A stretch of DNA of 64,000 nt, taken from contig CP136065.1 in the NCBI GenBank assembly GCA_032622095.1, positions 21,442,134-21,506,133 of the forward strand, given 5' to 3'. Positions within the stretch are counted from its first letter, which is position 1. Each line of letters begins with the position of its first letter. The stretch comes from Siphonodentalium dalli. Its lineage: Eukaryota; Mollusca; Scaphopoda; Gadilida; Siphonodentaliidae. Position numbers and translations under genes: made by a program. Below the pieces are notes generated by a model, which ran no database searches, was not told where the DNA came from, and saw only the letters and a list, made by a program, of their open reading frames with translations. Shown in pieces: positions 47,201 to 52,111 of this stretch.

Positions 47201-50200
47201 AAATATATTAAATAAAGTTTATAATGATATGTGTGTATATGTAAGTTAGTGATATGTGAAGTTTGATGCAATTTGGCCGATTGAAAGTTGCATTATTTGT
47301 AGGTTTATGTACAGTATTAGCTGCCGGCACGCAAACCAGAGTTCGGCAAGATGGCGGCTAACTATGAATACCGAACACAAGTTCAAATAAGGCGTATATA
47401 AGGGAAATATATAAAATAAAGTTTGTACTGATGTGTATTTATATGTAAGTTAGTGATATGTGAAGTTTAATGCAATTTGGCAGATTAAAAGTATAGTTAT
47501 TTGTAGGTTTATGTACAATATTACCTGTCGGCACACAAACCAGAGTTCGGCAAGATGAATACTGACCACAAGTATAAAAGGGAAATAAAGTGAGTAGTAG
47601 GGAAATATATAAAATAAAGTTTATAATGATGTATATGTAAGTTAGTGGCATGTGAAGTCGGCACGCAAGCTAGGGTTCGACGAGGATTTCTATGAATATT
47701 GAACACAAGTCGAAATAAGGGATGATTAAGACATCACCGACAGGTGATAATTAATTTCCCCTAACATCTGGCACTGCGCAGTAGAGCCTTTGTTGTTGAT
47801 TAATTACCGATGTGCGATCGTGGATTACTCTGGCTTACCGAAAAGATTTCAGGGATGTTGGTGATGATTAAATTGGCATTTATCCAACTGAAGGCAATGC
47901 ACACGGTAACACCAAAACGATATCGGCGCCATATCAACGTCTTTCAATAAAGCAGCAGGCCCTCATTGACGACGGAATTAAACATGGTCAAAAACCTAGC
48001 CAAATTAAGCGAGTTGTTGGCAAATTATGTCCGAAAGATACAGTTAAACTCCAGAAAATTCACAATCAGCGTTACTACCAACAACGTAAAGCCAGACCCG
48101 AGCAAGAGCGTAGAAAAAATACGGCTGATGATCTCATCGCCATGATGAATAAGGCGGTCGGAAGTAAGTATATAAAAGGTGTATTTTCTACTGACCCCAC
48201 TAATCCACCATCTGTCGTCTGCCATACCGATGAGCAGATAACACTCTTAAAGTCTGCAATAAAAAGTTGGTCAGTTATCGGTATTGATCGGACATTCAAT
48301 CTTAGCGCCTGTTATGTCACAACAATCTGTTTCAAAAATCTGAATATTGTTAGAAAGGGATCGGAATCCATTCCAATTTTACTCGGTCCTGTATTTTTAC
48401 ACTGGGATGGTTCTTTCCAGGCATACCATCAGTTCTTATCATATATTAACAGCAAATTAGTCGACATTCCTCCTGCCAATGTTGTGTTCGGCACCGATGA
48501 CGAGATTGCTCTTGTAAATGCAATCTCGACCTGTTTTCCTGGGAGCACACACACATTGTGTACTCGCCATCTAAAGGAAAACCTCATGAGAAATATGTGC
48601 AAAAAAGAGAGCCAAGTAGCGGTAAGTAAACTAGTGGGTAAGATATTTAATAGTGAGAAAGGCCTTCTCACAATAGATAGTAAGTTGGTTTACGAGGAGG
48701 TCGAAGCTGACATTATGACGAAAAATAAAAGTAAGTATATTGAGTCTTTCATGCTCAGATTAAGGTTCAAAGTCTTCGAGGCTCGTCAACAAAATAATGT
48801 AATTCCCAAACTTTGGACCAATAATAATTGTGAGAGTTTAAACCATATTATCAAATTGAAAAATGAGTGGAAAACGTTGCGACTGACCGACTTAACAGAC
48901 AATTTATCAGAAATAGTTGACGATCAATTACGGGACATTAGAGGTGCTTTACATGGCTGTGGAAATTTTCAATTAGCGAATCAGGCAATATCATTAAAAG
49001 TAAACAATAGTACATGGGTCAATATGACAGCAGACCAACGTGGCCGACGACTAAAACGACTAATGACGTACCGGTATGTTTATGATACTGCTAAACTACA
49101 AACATCAACGGATCCGGGCCCACTCGCCCCAGGGCCCACTCGCCCCAGGCAGTTTTTGGGGCGAGCTGGCCCAGCTTTCAGGGGCGAGTTGGCCCGGGTA
49201 TTACATTTGTATTAAAGTTGTAAATAAGTTAATATATATTGATATATTAATTTTTTAAGTTCATATTATGATATATTTCAGAGTTATGTCCATCAATTTC
49301 GACATTTAGATTACTTTAGGCACGTTTGTTAGCAAAGATAATAGCCAGTATATCACACTAGTTGGTTTGAACGACGAACCCCCAGATAGCATAACTACGT
49401 TGGGCCAACCATTTGCCAAACGTTGGCCCAACGGTTGGCAAATGGTTGGGCTGCTCGTTGGGCTACCAGTACATCTCCCGACATAAAAGGGTTAATATTT
49501 TGGTAATAGCATTCTATTGCTAAATTAATACTTTACTTCTTTCTAACTGTTTTTTGGGCGCCTGGAGTTTGGGCGCCCATACCTGTTACAGGTACCAAAT
49601 CTGGCCTGGAAATTACCCTGCGCCTGACTATTCCGAAAACAGCGGCTATTGCCAAAAAACCAAGTAAAGCGAGTAAAATCTTTCATATATTTGCCTTATT
49701 TACGCCTTATTTGGACTTGTGTTCGGTATTCATAGTTACGTAGCCGCCATCTTGCCGAACTCTGGTTTACGTGATGACAGCTAATATTGTACACAAACCT
49801 ACCAATAACTAAACTTCTAATATGTCAAATTGCATCAAACTTCACATATCACTAACTTACATATACACACATATCATTAGAAACTTTATTTAATATATTT
49901 CCCTTATATACGCCTTATTTGGACTTGTGTTCGGTATTCATAGAGCTAGCCGCCATCACGCCGGACTCTGACTCGGCGTGAAATTACATAAAACTTTCAT
50001 TAATGATTAACTTTTAATCGGCCGAATTGCATCAAACTTCACATATTACTAGCTTACATATACACACACATCATTATTTCATATATTTCCGTCTTTTAAC
50101 TCTTATTTTGACTTGTTTTCGGTTGTGTTCGGTATTCATAGTGACCGCAATTTTCATTCAAGAATTTCAACTTTTTTCCAAAAAAAAAAAGTCGGATGTA

Positions 50201-50329
50201 TAACTTTCGACTCGAGTTTCGTGCTGTTTACCAACCTTCTCGCATTTTTTGGTCGAGTTCATCTACCGTAGGCTCTATGAGCTCGTATCCCTCCGGTGGT
50301 GGCTTCTTGCTTCGCCTTATTTTTGGCAT
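23201..50329 (-). CDS. BUD31: BUD31 homologue (G10 protein), spliceosome factor, four exons
   Basis: Coding exons on the minus strand are 50329-50236, 35539-35417, 30604-30438 and 23251-23201 (94+123+167+51 = 435 bases, 144 codons plus TAA). Each intron starts GT and ends AG and phases match (1, 1, 0). Length equals human BUD31 (144 residues), and the near-identity runs through all exons, for example [40 protein letters not shown] and [20 protein letters not shown] basic N-terminus (RRSKKPPP) suits nuclear import. The C-terminal half has the conserved zinc-binding cysteines (C101, C102, C105, C117, C119, C134, C137, C139, C142). In other eukaryotes BUD31/Bud31p is a core protein of the activated spliceosome. 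Introns are 14.7, 4.8 and 7.2 kb, almost wholly transposon-derived. Substitutions are conservative and there are no breaks, so I take it as functional. Confidence 0.95.
23337..23426. repeat. Family C palindromic MITE, copy 1
   Basis: About 90 bp, arms cagaatgaggtccccagagg / tggggacctcattct, centre tagcgggctagc. It is 85 bases inside BUD31 intron 3 from the last exon. Confidence 0.88.
23427..23625. repeat. Long repeat shared (inverted) with 36092-36303
   Basis: Contains ttctctggaaag, tagtttagtttctctatatc and ttgcataatcaaggttct; each occurs in complement at 36092-36303. In both places it lies between two family C palindromes, so palindrome plus spacer form one larger repeat. Confidence 0.75.
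23626..23991. repeat. Family C palindromic MITE, copies 2 to 4
   Basis: Three 91-bp palindromes at 23626-23716, 23797-23887 and 23901-23991. Arms are cagaatgaggtccccagagg and complement around a variable centre. Copies 3 and 4 are only 13 bp apart and are flanked by mirrored text (aaatagggtgtctgtcattt on one side, its complement on the other), a higher-order palindrome. Confidence 0.88.
24015..25180. mobile_element. MULE-like non-autonomous element, 1166 bp, 9-bp target duplication
   Basis: Flanked by cctatttca at 24006-24014 and 25181-25189, a perfect 9-bp duplication typical of Mutator-like elements. Terminal inverted repeats of about 75 bp begin tagtccaagtcttcttgtac and end with the complement; they include agctaagatattggga and gcgatgctggcgtttagtcc. 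The core has no recognisable transposase. A partial copy lies at about 55720-56022. Confidence 0.85.
25190..25317. other. Short unassigned piece of BUD31 intron 3
   Basis: About 130 bases between two elements; no feature seen. Confidence 0.4.
25322..27525. mobile_element. TTAA-flanked ~2-kb element, copy 1, right end missing
   Basis: Begins aggattgctatcc after TTAA (25318-25321). The first ~525 bases and the stretch about 27150-27515 match the two ends of copy 2 (31341-33410) closely, for example gaaacaacaaaac, tagccgagaaataaataaat, atcgcgatacatataataat and tcacgtgacttcgtctacaa. The middle (about 25850-27140) appears unrelated to copy 2; it contains five ggttcgga-type repeats at 26265-26365. 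The terminal 60 bases of the right end are absent. Confidence 0.75.
27547..28349. mobile_element. Terminal-inverted-repeat element, 803 bp
   Basis: Ends agcggaataaccacatgg and complement ccatgtggttattccgct. Inverted homology continues to about 38 bp (cgcaatttgcaca / tgtgcaaatcgcg). No clear target duplication and no transposase. Confidence 0.65.
28350..29040. other. Unassigned part of BUD31 intron 3
   Basis: Several A/T homopolymer runs (about 28406-28420, 28961-28970) and no recognisable exon. Confidence 0.4.
29041..30250. repeat. Short tandem array with 'accgtatacgg' palindromes, split by a hAT-like element
   Basis: Units of about 40 bases (gctaaagtaccgtatacggc) occur three times at 29041-29123, and the array resumes at 30208-30250 beyond the element at 29124-30207. 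Confidence 0.75.
29124..30207. mobile_element. hAT-like non-autonomous element, 1084 bp, 8-bp target duplication
   Basis: Flanked by gtatacgg at 29116-29123 and 30208-30215. Ends tagtgctgggcggttt and complement of aatatcgtccagcccta. tag(t/g)gctggrcgatat termini and 8-bp duplications are typical of hAT elements. Inside are cgatatt-type repeats (atcgtcagtaatatcgtag). No transposase remnant is recognised. Confidence 0.8.
30348..30425. mobile_element. Half of a family A MITE, adjoining the BUD31 exon 3 splice donor
   Basis: Right arm only (cgactaaatcctgaaaagtt ... ttagggcattactg) followed by TA. On the minus strand its outer end is about 12 nucleotides into intron 3, counted from the donor GT at 30437-30436. 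Confidence 0.85.
30438..30604 (-). CDS. BUD31: BUD31 exon 3
   Basis: Acceptor ctatttttag|aa, donor gcg|gtatgt. Carries two bases completing Glu73 and 55 codons (residues 74-128) from [15 protein letters not shown] through [13 protein letters not shown], the most cysteine-rich conserved block before the tail. Compared with human BUD31 the changes are conservative, e.g. GSNCIC for GTNCIC and TKLEA for SKLEV. Confidence 0.95.
30605..30730. repeat. Intron 2 start with a TTAA-type terminus
   Basis: 30605-30690 shows nothing. From 30697 ttaaccctttcatgacagg ... gacgcaaca is the complement of the end at about 18325-18372, so a related element end lies directly beside the next element. Confidence 0.6.
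30874..30942. repeat. Family B hairpin B4 (69 bp)
   Basis: Arms gccaatgcattctcttatat / atataagagaatgcattggc, inner arms gcgag/ctcgc, loop region tcgaccataggtcgc. It lies in BUD31 intron 2 and would fold in the pre-mRNA. Confidence 0.92.
31022..31090. repeat. Family B hairpin B5 (69 bp)
   Basis: Same arms as B4 with the centre reversed (gaggcgacctatggtcgac), making B4 and B5 an inverted pair. Confidence 0.92.
31130..31340. repeat. Family B hairpin B6 and AT-rich spacer
   Basis: Hairpin at 31130-31198 with several mismatches (aagtgaatgcactggc arm), older than B4 and B5. The spacer at 31199-31340 repeats acattctttaacaattttta. It resumes after the inserted element at 33411-33475. Confidence 0.85.
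31341..33410. mobile_element. TTAA-flanked 2070-bp element, copy 2, complete
   Basis: TTAA at 31337-31340 and 33411-33414; ends aggattactatcc and complement of ggaccgtattcct. It interrupts the AT-rich spacer that continues at 33411. About 525 bases at the left and 400 at the right match copy 1 at 25322-27525. The middle (about 31866-32930) looks unrelated to copy 1 and carries aataaagagcgtt repeats in both orientations. No transposase. Confidence 0.82.
33514..33597. repeat. Family C palindromic MITE, copy 5 (degenerate)
   Basis: cagaatgaggtcctcagagg ... ttcaccctcaagggaattctg, with several changes from the 91-bp form. Preceded by gagtctgtctcccatagcag, as before copy 2. Confidence 0.8.
33598..33792. 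other. Unassigned part of BUD31 intron 2
   Basis: No feature seen. Confidence 0.4.
33793..34557. mobile_element. Terminal-inverted-repeat element, 765 bp
   Basis: Ends ttaggcgagaccaatttt and complement; about 35 bp of each end match (ttattacttggattacgaac inside). A run of 25 A bases lies at 33861-33885. No target duplication could be fixed and there is no coding frame. Confidence 0.7.
34558..34696. other. Short unassigned piece of BUD31 intron 2
   Basis: No feature seen. Confidence 0.4.
34697..35194. repeat. Inverted repeat, arms about 165 bp
   Basis: Left arm 34697-34865 (tagatcatgcgatgaatctc ... cttagttgttatctgttcct) pairs with right arm 35026-35194. The central ~160 bases are unpaired. 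Arms are diverged by substitutions and short indels, so this is older than the 6.7- and 17.8-kb palindromes. Its right edge is ~220 bp from BUD31 exon 2. Confidence 0.78.
35417..35539 (-). CDS. BUD31: BUD31 exon 2
   Basis: Acceptor ccatttaacag|cg, donor agcagag|gtgagt. Two bases complete Ala32; 40 codons (33-72) follow, from [15 protein letters not shown] to FYRRKAISR, and the last base starts Glu73. This is the most conserved core of the family. Confidence 0.96.
35678..35864. repeat. Palindromic MITE, 187 bp
   Basis: Ends aatgttcagataataagtt and complement; inner arms tgcatgaatccggtacattt / aaatgtaccggtttcatgca around a 27-base loop. It lies ~140 bp into BUD31 intron 1. Confidence 0.85.
35988..36091. 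repeat. Family C palindromic MITE, copy 6
   Basis: Same arms as the copies at 23.3-24.0 kb, with a 12-base insertion near the left end (gaggtgacacaatgag). Confidence 0.82.
36092..36360. repeat. Long repeat shared with 23427-23625, ending in half a family C palindrome
   Basis: Contains the complements of the 23427-23625 landmarks (gggaacctcgattatgcaat, gatatagagaaactaaacta) and ends in one arm of a family C palindrome (cagaatgaggtccccagagg at 36304). Confidence 0.75.
36361..36806. other. Unassigned part of BUD31 intron 1
   Basis: No exon recognised; contains aatccaagatggctgctggc-type text. Confidence 0.35.
36807..38720. repeat. 55-bp satellite array with flanking duplicated unit, split by an insertion
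   Basis: The 55-base unit (gtgaacgggttcgaaccccg, then acatgacatggtcaaaaatc, then aggaccgattatcaa) occurs six times at about 36981-37292, one copy 3 bases longer, and five times at about 38258-38534. A ~180-base unit (ctagtggtcccaactctcgg ... cgagttcgaacttcgaaccc) precedes the array at 36807 and follows it at 38538. The tract ggttcgaaccc inside each unit is a perfect palindrome and matches the Pol III B-box consensus. Confidence 0.9.
37293..38237. mobile_element. 945-bp insertion made of five ~172-bp tandem units
   Basis: Inserted in the 55-bp array between ggtca and aaaatcagg. Ends acaagagctacgctgggc with tacgccc, and gggcgtat. Units start aggggcataactc at about 37343, 37523, 37693, 37866 and 38036; each has ttcgaacttga and gttatcatccggacaacaaa. 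The last passes into gcccggacggacagaccaat. Non-coding tandem core plus short inverted subterminal sequence recalls the bivalve pearl/Helitron-related elements, but I cannot assign the family. Confidence 0.75.
38721..39445. other. Unassigned part of BUD31 intron 1
   Basis: AT-rich; no exon or clear element. A short match to the gggacacacta family (tgttgataaaagttgaaata) occurs at 38776. Confidence 0.4.
39446..40768 (-). pseudogene. 3' end of a decayed LINE reverse-transcriptase ORF
   Basis: Minus-strand frames give, in order, the end of a non-LTR ORF2: [17 protein letters not shown] and [20 protein letters not shown]; a frameshifted [25 protein letters not shown]; then after the insertion at 39844-40194 the frame [23 protein letters not shown] and a CALx4-type knuckle ending [18 protein letters not shown]. 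The order matches the thumb and C-terminal zinc-knuckle region of invertebrate LINEs. Stops and frameshifts make it inactive. Reading continues to a stop near 39446. The same domain remains at 57979-58450 on the other strand. Confidence 0.75.
39844..40194. mobile_element. Palindrome-rich 351-bp element inserted in the LINE
   Basis: Ends cataccgctat followed by agtaattgacca, and their complements on the right. The interior is packed with the self-complementary core ataccgcggtat and related ataccg/cggtat half-sites, including several CCGCGG sites, and a gtgtcacccc / ggggtatcacccc pair. The LINE frame is open on both sides, which shows it is an insertion. No target duplication is clear. Confidence 0.82.
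40817..40822 (-). terminator. Poly(A) signal AATAAA after a terminal exon candidate
   Basis: AATAAA on the minus strand 14 bases after the TAA of the exon at 40837-40913, inside BUD31 intron 1. Confidence 0.55.
40837..40913 (-). CDS. Terminal exon of an unidentified gene nested in BUD31 intron 1
   Basis: Acceptor ctcagggtttcag|ac with a fair pyrimidine tract, then ATGGAAGAATGG in frame: (x)[13 protein letters not shown] followed by [11 protein letters not shown] and TAA, with AATAAA just beyond. The two leading bases complete the codon left open by the exon at 42262-42129. The peptide is helical and amphipathic, as in a C-terminal tail. The product is not recognised. Confidence 0.5.
40914..42128. 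other. Putative intron of the nested gene; no element recognised
   Basis: About 1.2 kb between exon candidates. I see neither a known repeat family of this window nor another exon. Confidence 0.4.
42129..42262 (-). CDS. Internal exon of the unidentified nested gene
   Basis: The minus frame reads [44 protein letters not shown]: charged, helix-like, clearly protein-like, with GC near 48%. Start taken at acceptor cagataag|t so that it completes the codon left by the exon at 42509-42386. Donor taken as tgcg|gtcact; an alternative six bases on (cact|gtgtgt) keeps the same phase. Polypyrimidine sequence (cccaccccccc) lies before the acceptor. I do not recognise the family. Confidence 0.5.
42386..42509 (-). 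CDS. Upstream exon candidate of the unidentified nested gene
   Basis: 124 bases on the minus strand open as [40 protein letters not shown], ending in a good donor (ggcga|gtaaac). GC near 50% against ~36% around it. Its acceptor (cataaaag|ca) has a poor pyrimidine tract, so the 5' boundary is uncertain. No initiator Met and no earlier exon could be joined in phase, so the gene's N-terminus is missing from this annotation. Confidence 0.45.
42510..43300. other. Anonymous stretch upstream of the nested exons
   Basis: Slightly GC-richer than surroundings, with several minus-strand donor-like sites (cggcag|gtaaac near 43046, gcccag|gtaaac near 43186). A promoter or first exon of the nested gene could lie here, but none can be fixed. 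Confidence 0.35.
43301..44468. mobile_element. Terminal-inverted-repeat element, 1168 bp, CAGGTCTGGC ends
   Basis: Ends caggtctggc and gccagacctg, with inverted homology of about 220 bp inward (aaactagaagcgctaatttg, gcaacactttgtc, tagtaagttttcacaca). Five bases attat flank both ends, perhaps the target duplication. The core is unrelated to known ORFs. Confidence 0.75.
44490..45490. repeat. Tandem repeat, five diverged ~220-bp units
   Basis: Unit starts (atatcatttgaaaggg-type) fall near 44501, 44713, 44938, 45157 and 45388. Each unit then has attctgaata, a tttgcccttcttg part and gttatggccctttgaa. Units differ by about a quarter of bases by eye, so this is an old array. Confidence 0.75.
45491..46739. 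other. Anonymous part of BUD31 intron 1
   Basis: AT-rich. The phrase tatagcggatca appears in two close copies at 45735-45760 and agtgatccgctata is its complement at 46490. No exon seen. Confidence 0.35.
47872..49215 (+). CDS. MULE transposase, N-terminus incomplete
   Basis: Open from 47872 to the stop at 49213-49215; the first Met is at 48142 but conserved-looking sequence begins earlier ([20 protein letters not shown], a helix-turn-helix-like stretch), so a start or upstream exon is missing. Counting from Met 48142, the MULE domain gives the first catalytic Asp in GIDRTFN (D49), the second in [13 protein letters not shown] (D119/120), the C..H motif LCTRHLKEN (C140, H143) and the catalytic Glu in NNNCESLNH (E231). 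All three acidic positions are intact. After about residue 325 the frame enters GC-rich hairpin DNA and ends with a Pro/Gly/Arg tail not typical of the family. Codons are AT-rich. It may be recently active, but the 5' end looks broken. Confidence 0.85.
   Translation: MGIYPTEGNAHGNTKTISAPYQRLSIKQQALIDDGIKHGQKPSQIKRVVGKLCPKDTVKLQKIHNQRYYQQRKARPEQERRKNTADDLIAMMNKAVGSKYIKGVFSTDPTNPPSVVCHTDEQITLLKSAIKSWSVIGIDRTFNLSACYVTTICFKNLNIVRKGSESIPILLGPVFLHWDGSFQAYHQFLSYINSKLVDIPPANVVFGTDDEIALVNAISTCFPGSTHTLCTRHLKENLMRNMCKKESQVAVSKLVGKIFNSEKGLLTIDSKLVYEEVEADIMTKNKSKYIESFMLRLRFKVFEARQQNNVIPKLWTNNNCESLNHIIKLKNEWKTLRLTDLTDNLSEIVDDQLRDIRGALHGCGNFQLANQAISLKVNNSTWVNMTADQRGRRLKRLMTYRYVYDTAKLQTSTDPGPLAPGPTRPRQFLGRAGPAFRGELARVLHLY
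49114..49198. repeat. GC-rich inverted repeat at the end of the transposase frame
   Basis: gggcccactcgcccc occurs twice (49116-49145 region) and its complement ggggcgagttggccc at 49180-49195; an intermediate ggggcgagctggccc lies at 49159. About 70% GC in a 38% GC element. Confidence 0.85.
49385..49470. repeat. Palindrome built of 'gttgggccaacg' words
   Basis: Arms ttgggccaaccatttgccaa (49400) and ttggcaaatggttgggct (49434) around cgttggcccaacg; a further gttgggct follows. It is inside the MULE, downstream of its transposase. Confidence 0.85.
50236..50329 (-). CDS. BUD31: BUD31 exon 1 with start codon
   Basis: ATG at 50329-50327 in the context ataattATGcc; 31 codons ([20 protein letters not shown], then [11 protein letters not shown]) and one base of Ala32, followed by the donor gaag|gttggt. 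Matches the start of human BUD31 (MPKVKRSRK, then [16 protein letters not shown]). The start is fixed by this match. Confidence 0.95.
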
Positions 50330-50451
50330 AATTATACGTATGTATGTCGAAATACTCTCTTCAATTTCAAAACACTACGACCGAGTACGATGTAATAACC
50401 GTGTGTGATAAATGCGCAGATATTAAAATCGGATATAGGCGTGGCTAAAAT
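50330..50451 (-). promoter_or_regulatory. BUD31: BUD31 5' UTR and proximal promoter space
   Basis: Only 122 bases separate the ATG from the inverted-repeat element upstream. On the minus strand this stretch has ccacgcctatatcc, a GC-box-like and TATA-like combination, about 90-110 bases before the ATG. Transcription start cannot be located by eye. Confidence 0.4.
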
Positions 50452-51502
50452 CGGGACACACTAATAGTTGTAGTCCGAGCCCGAGTCCGAGTCCAGTAAA
50501 ATGTGTAGTTGGGATTTTCAAATTCGTTTATTGTCGTTAATATAATTCCAATAGTGATGAATTTTGGTTTGTGGTAAGTTATGCTAATTACAAATAAAAA
50601 AAACTAAAAAGATAATTTGTAAGTCTTATATTTCAACTTTTATTGACGCCCGGCAAACACTGATATACATCATTACTCCTTCAGCAGATATATAACAAGA
50701 AGGGAATGCCTAAAATCCTGTACATCATCTCGATGTTAGCATTGGCAAACGCTTCGAATATATTGTCATGGATTAATTAAATGTGTGATATGTATTGGCG
50801 TAAGAACTGTTTCGTATTCAATGAAATGCTATTAAAATAAGACATTATAATCGAAGTGACTTAGTCGGACAGGTGCGTAGCATAATATACCACCCGACGC
50901 TCATCGGACATGCTGCAGCTGTTTCCATTTAAAAACACGCGAATTTGTGAAATTTGCACGGATTGTGGAATGTAATGTCAGCGACGATTGTTTCTAGGTG
51001 CAGTGAAATGATTGCCCTTTAGAACAATTCAACTGCACGTAGAAATCACTGACGCCTGGCAATCACTGACACAAATGATGCCTATTACGTGTTGTAATAC
51101 ATTTAGTCAGCGTTTTGTGAACAGTGAAATACTGTCACAACGATTACATATTATATTATGTAATTGCTCATGTTTCTGTTGTTGACGTTAATGGACCAAA
51201 TGACGAACACAATTGCATGAAATACGTATGGACACATATTTTGAGACGGCATATGCATTGAAAAGAGTCAAATAATAAAAGAAATTACGTGCAGGAGGAA
51301 TGAACGCGTCACGTAAAAGTTGAAATATAAGACTTACAAATTATCTTTTTAGTTTTTTTATTTGTAATTGGCATAACTTACCACAAACCAAAATTCATCA
51401 CTATTGGAATTATATTAACGACAATAAACGAATTTGAAAATCCCAACTACACATTTTACTGGACTCGGACTCGGGCTCGGACTACAACTATTAGTGTGTC
51501 CC
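50452..51502. mobile_element. Inverted-repeat element, 1051 bp, ~190-bp ends, 8-bp target duplication
   Basis: Flanked by gctaaaat at 50444-50451 and 51503-51510. Ends (c)gggacacactaatagttg then tagtccgagcccgagtccg, and the complement on the right; arms stay near-identical to the tataagacttacaaattatc segment. The core (about 50645-51310) is non-coding. Partial copies are at 1326-1497 and 22168-22399. The 8-bp duplication and long ends fit MULE- or hAT-type transposition. Confidence 0.85.
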
Positions 51503-51510
51503 GCTAAAAT

Positions 51511-52107
51511 GTTTGGGTGATGGGGAAGTAGGCGTGTCCTAATTTGATCGACATAAAATTTAGCTTAAAGTTGTTCGAGCTTTCCCAGCGTCGATATAAT
51601 ATCTCCATGAAAGCCGATATTCTGGAAGAAATCAGCATGATCTGGGTTATATTGGTCCCATGCATGACCCTAATAAGTAAGTGACATACGGTAACAGGTC
51701 CATCAAATATGCTGCCGCGGTGAGCGCGTTCCCATCACAGGGTCCTGTGACGCGCTCCGGTGCCCGCCCCCTTTGCACTGCCCCTACACGCCGACCTGTA
51801 TACGCGCCTGCTTCACGTTAATAGTACTATACTAAAGACAAGGGGGAAATACAAATCCCCCGTTTTACCATCGCTCGGAAATCGGACACATTTAGCAGAC
51901 GGGTGTGTCGGCGAAAGATTCCCCTTTCTATCAATACCACAAGCGACCTTCGTTTCCATTTCTATTCATTGATTATTATTTTTTAACCACCAAATATTGC
52001 CCACAGAGAGCGAAAAACCAAGATTGAACCGGCTCAGAAATAATGGCGATATGATTCTCCTAAATTAAATTCACCACCATTCAGCTTATATATATACCAA
52101 GTTACAA
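51511..52107. other. Anonymous stretch with a GC-rich patch
   Basis: At 51715-51800 a GC-rich stretch contains gagcgcgttc ... cacagggtcctgtgacgcgctc, an imperfect palindrome. The open frame at 51760-51972 resembles no known protein. Confidence 0.4.
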
Positions 52108-52111
52108 TTAA

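Larger units (their letters stand above)
46748..50147 (+). mobile_element. Mutator-like element (MULE), 3400 bp, 8-bp target duplication
   Basis: Flanked by caattttc at 46740-46747 and 50148-50155. Long inverted ends begin g(g)gtcactatgaataccga and close with the complement. The left arm has six degenerate ~185-205-bp units starting gaataccgaacac (about 46757, 46977, 47162, 47366, 47556, 47692), the right arm only about three (near 49725, 49935, 50130). The transposase gene lies between, on the plus strand. The element sits in BUD31 intron 1, in the opposite orientation to the gene, ending 80 bp from the exon 1 donor. Confidence 0.9.

Noticed and set aside
47439-47706. Minus-strand frames in the MULE left arm
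   Set aside because: They translate the terminal ~190-bp repeats.
50196-50408. 70-codon plus-strand frame
   Set aside because: Antisense shadow of BUD31 exon 1.
51760-51972. GC-rich frame upstream of BUD31 as a divergent gene
   Set aside because: No homology, no splice signals, and the GC-rich part is an imperfect palindrome.
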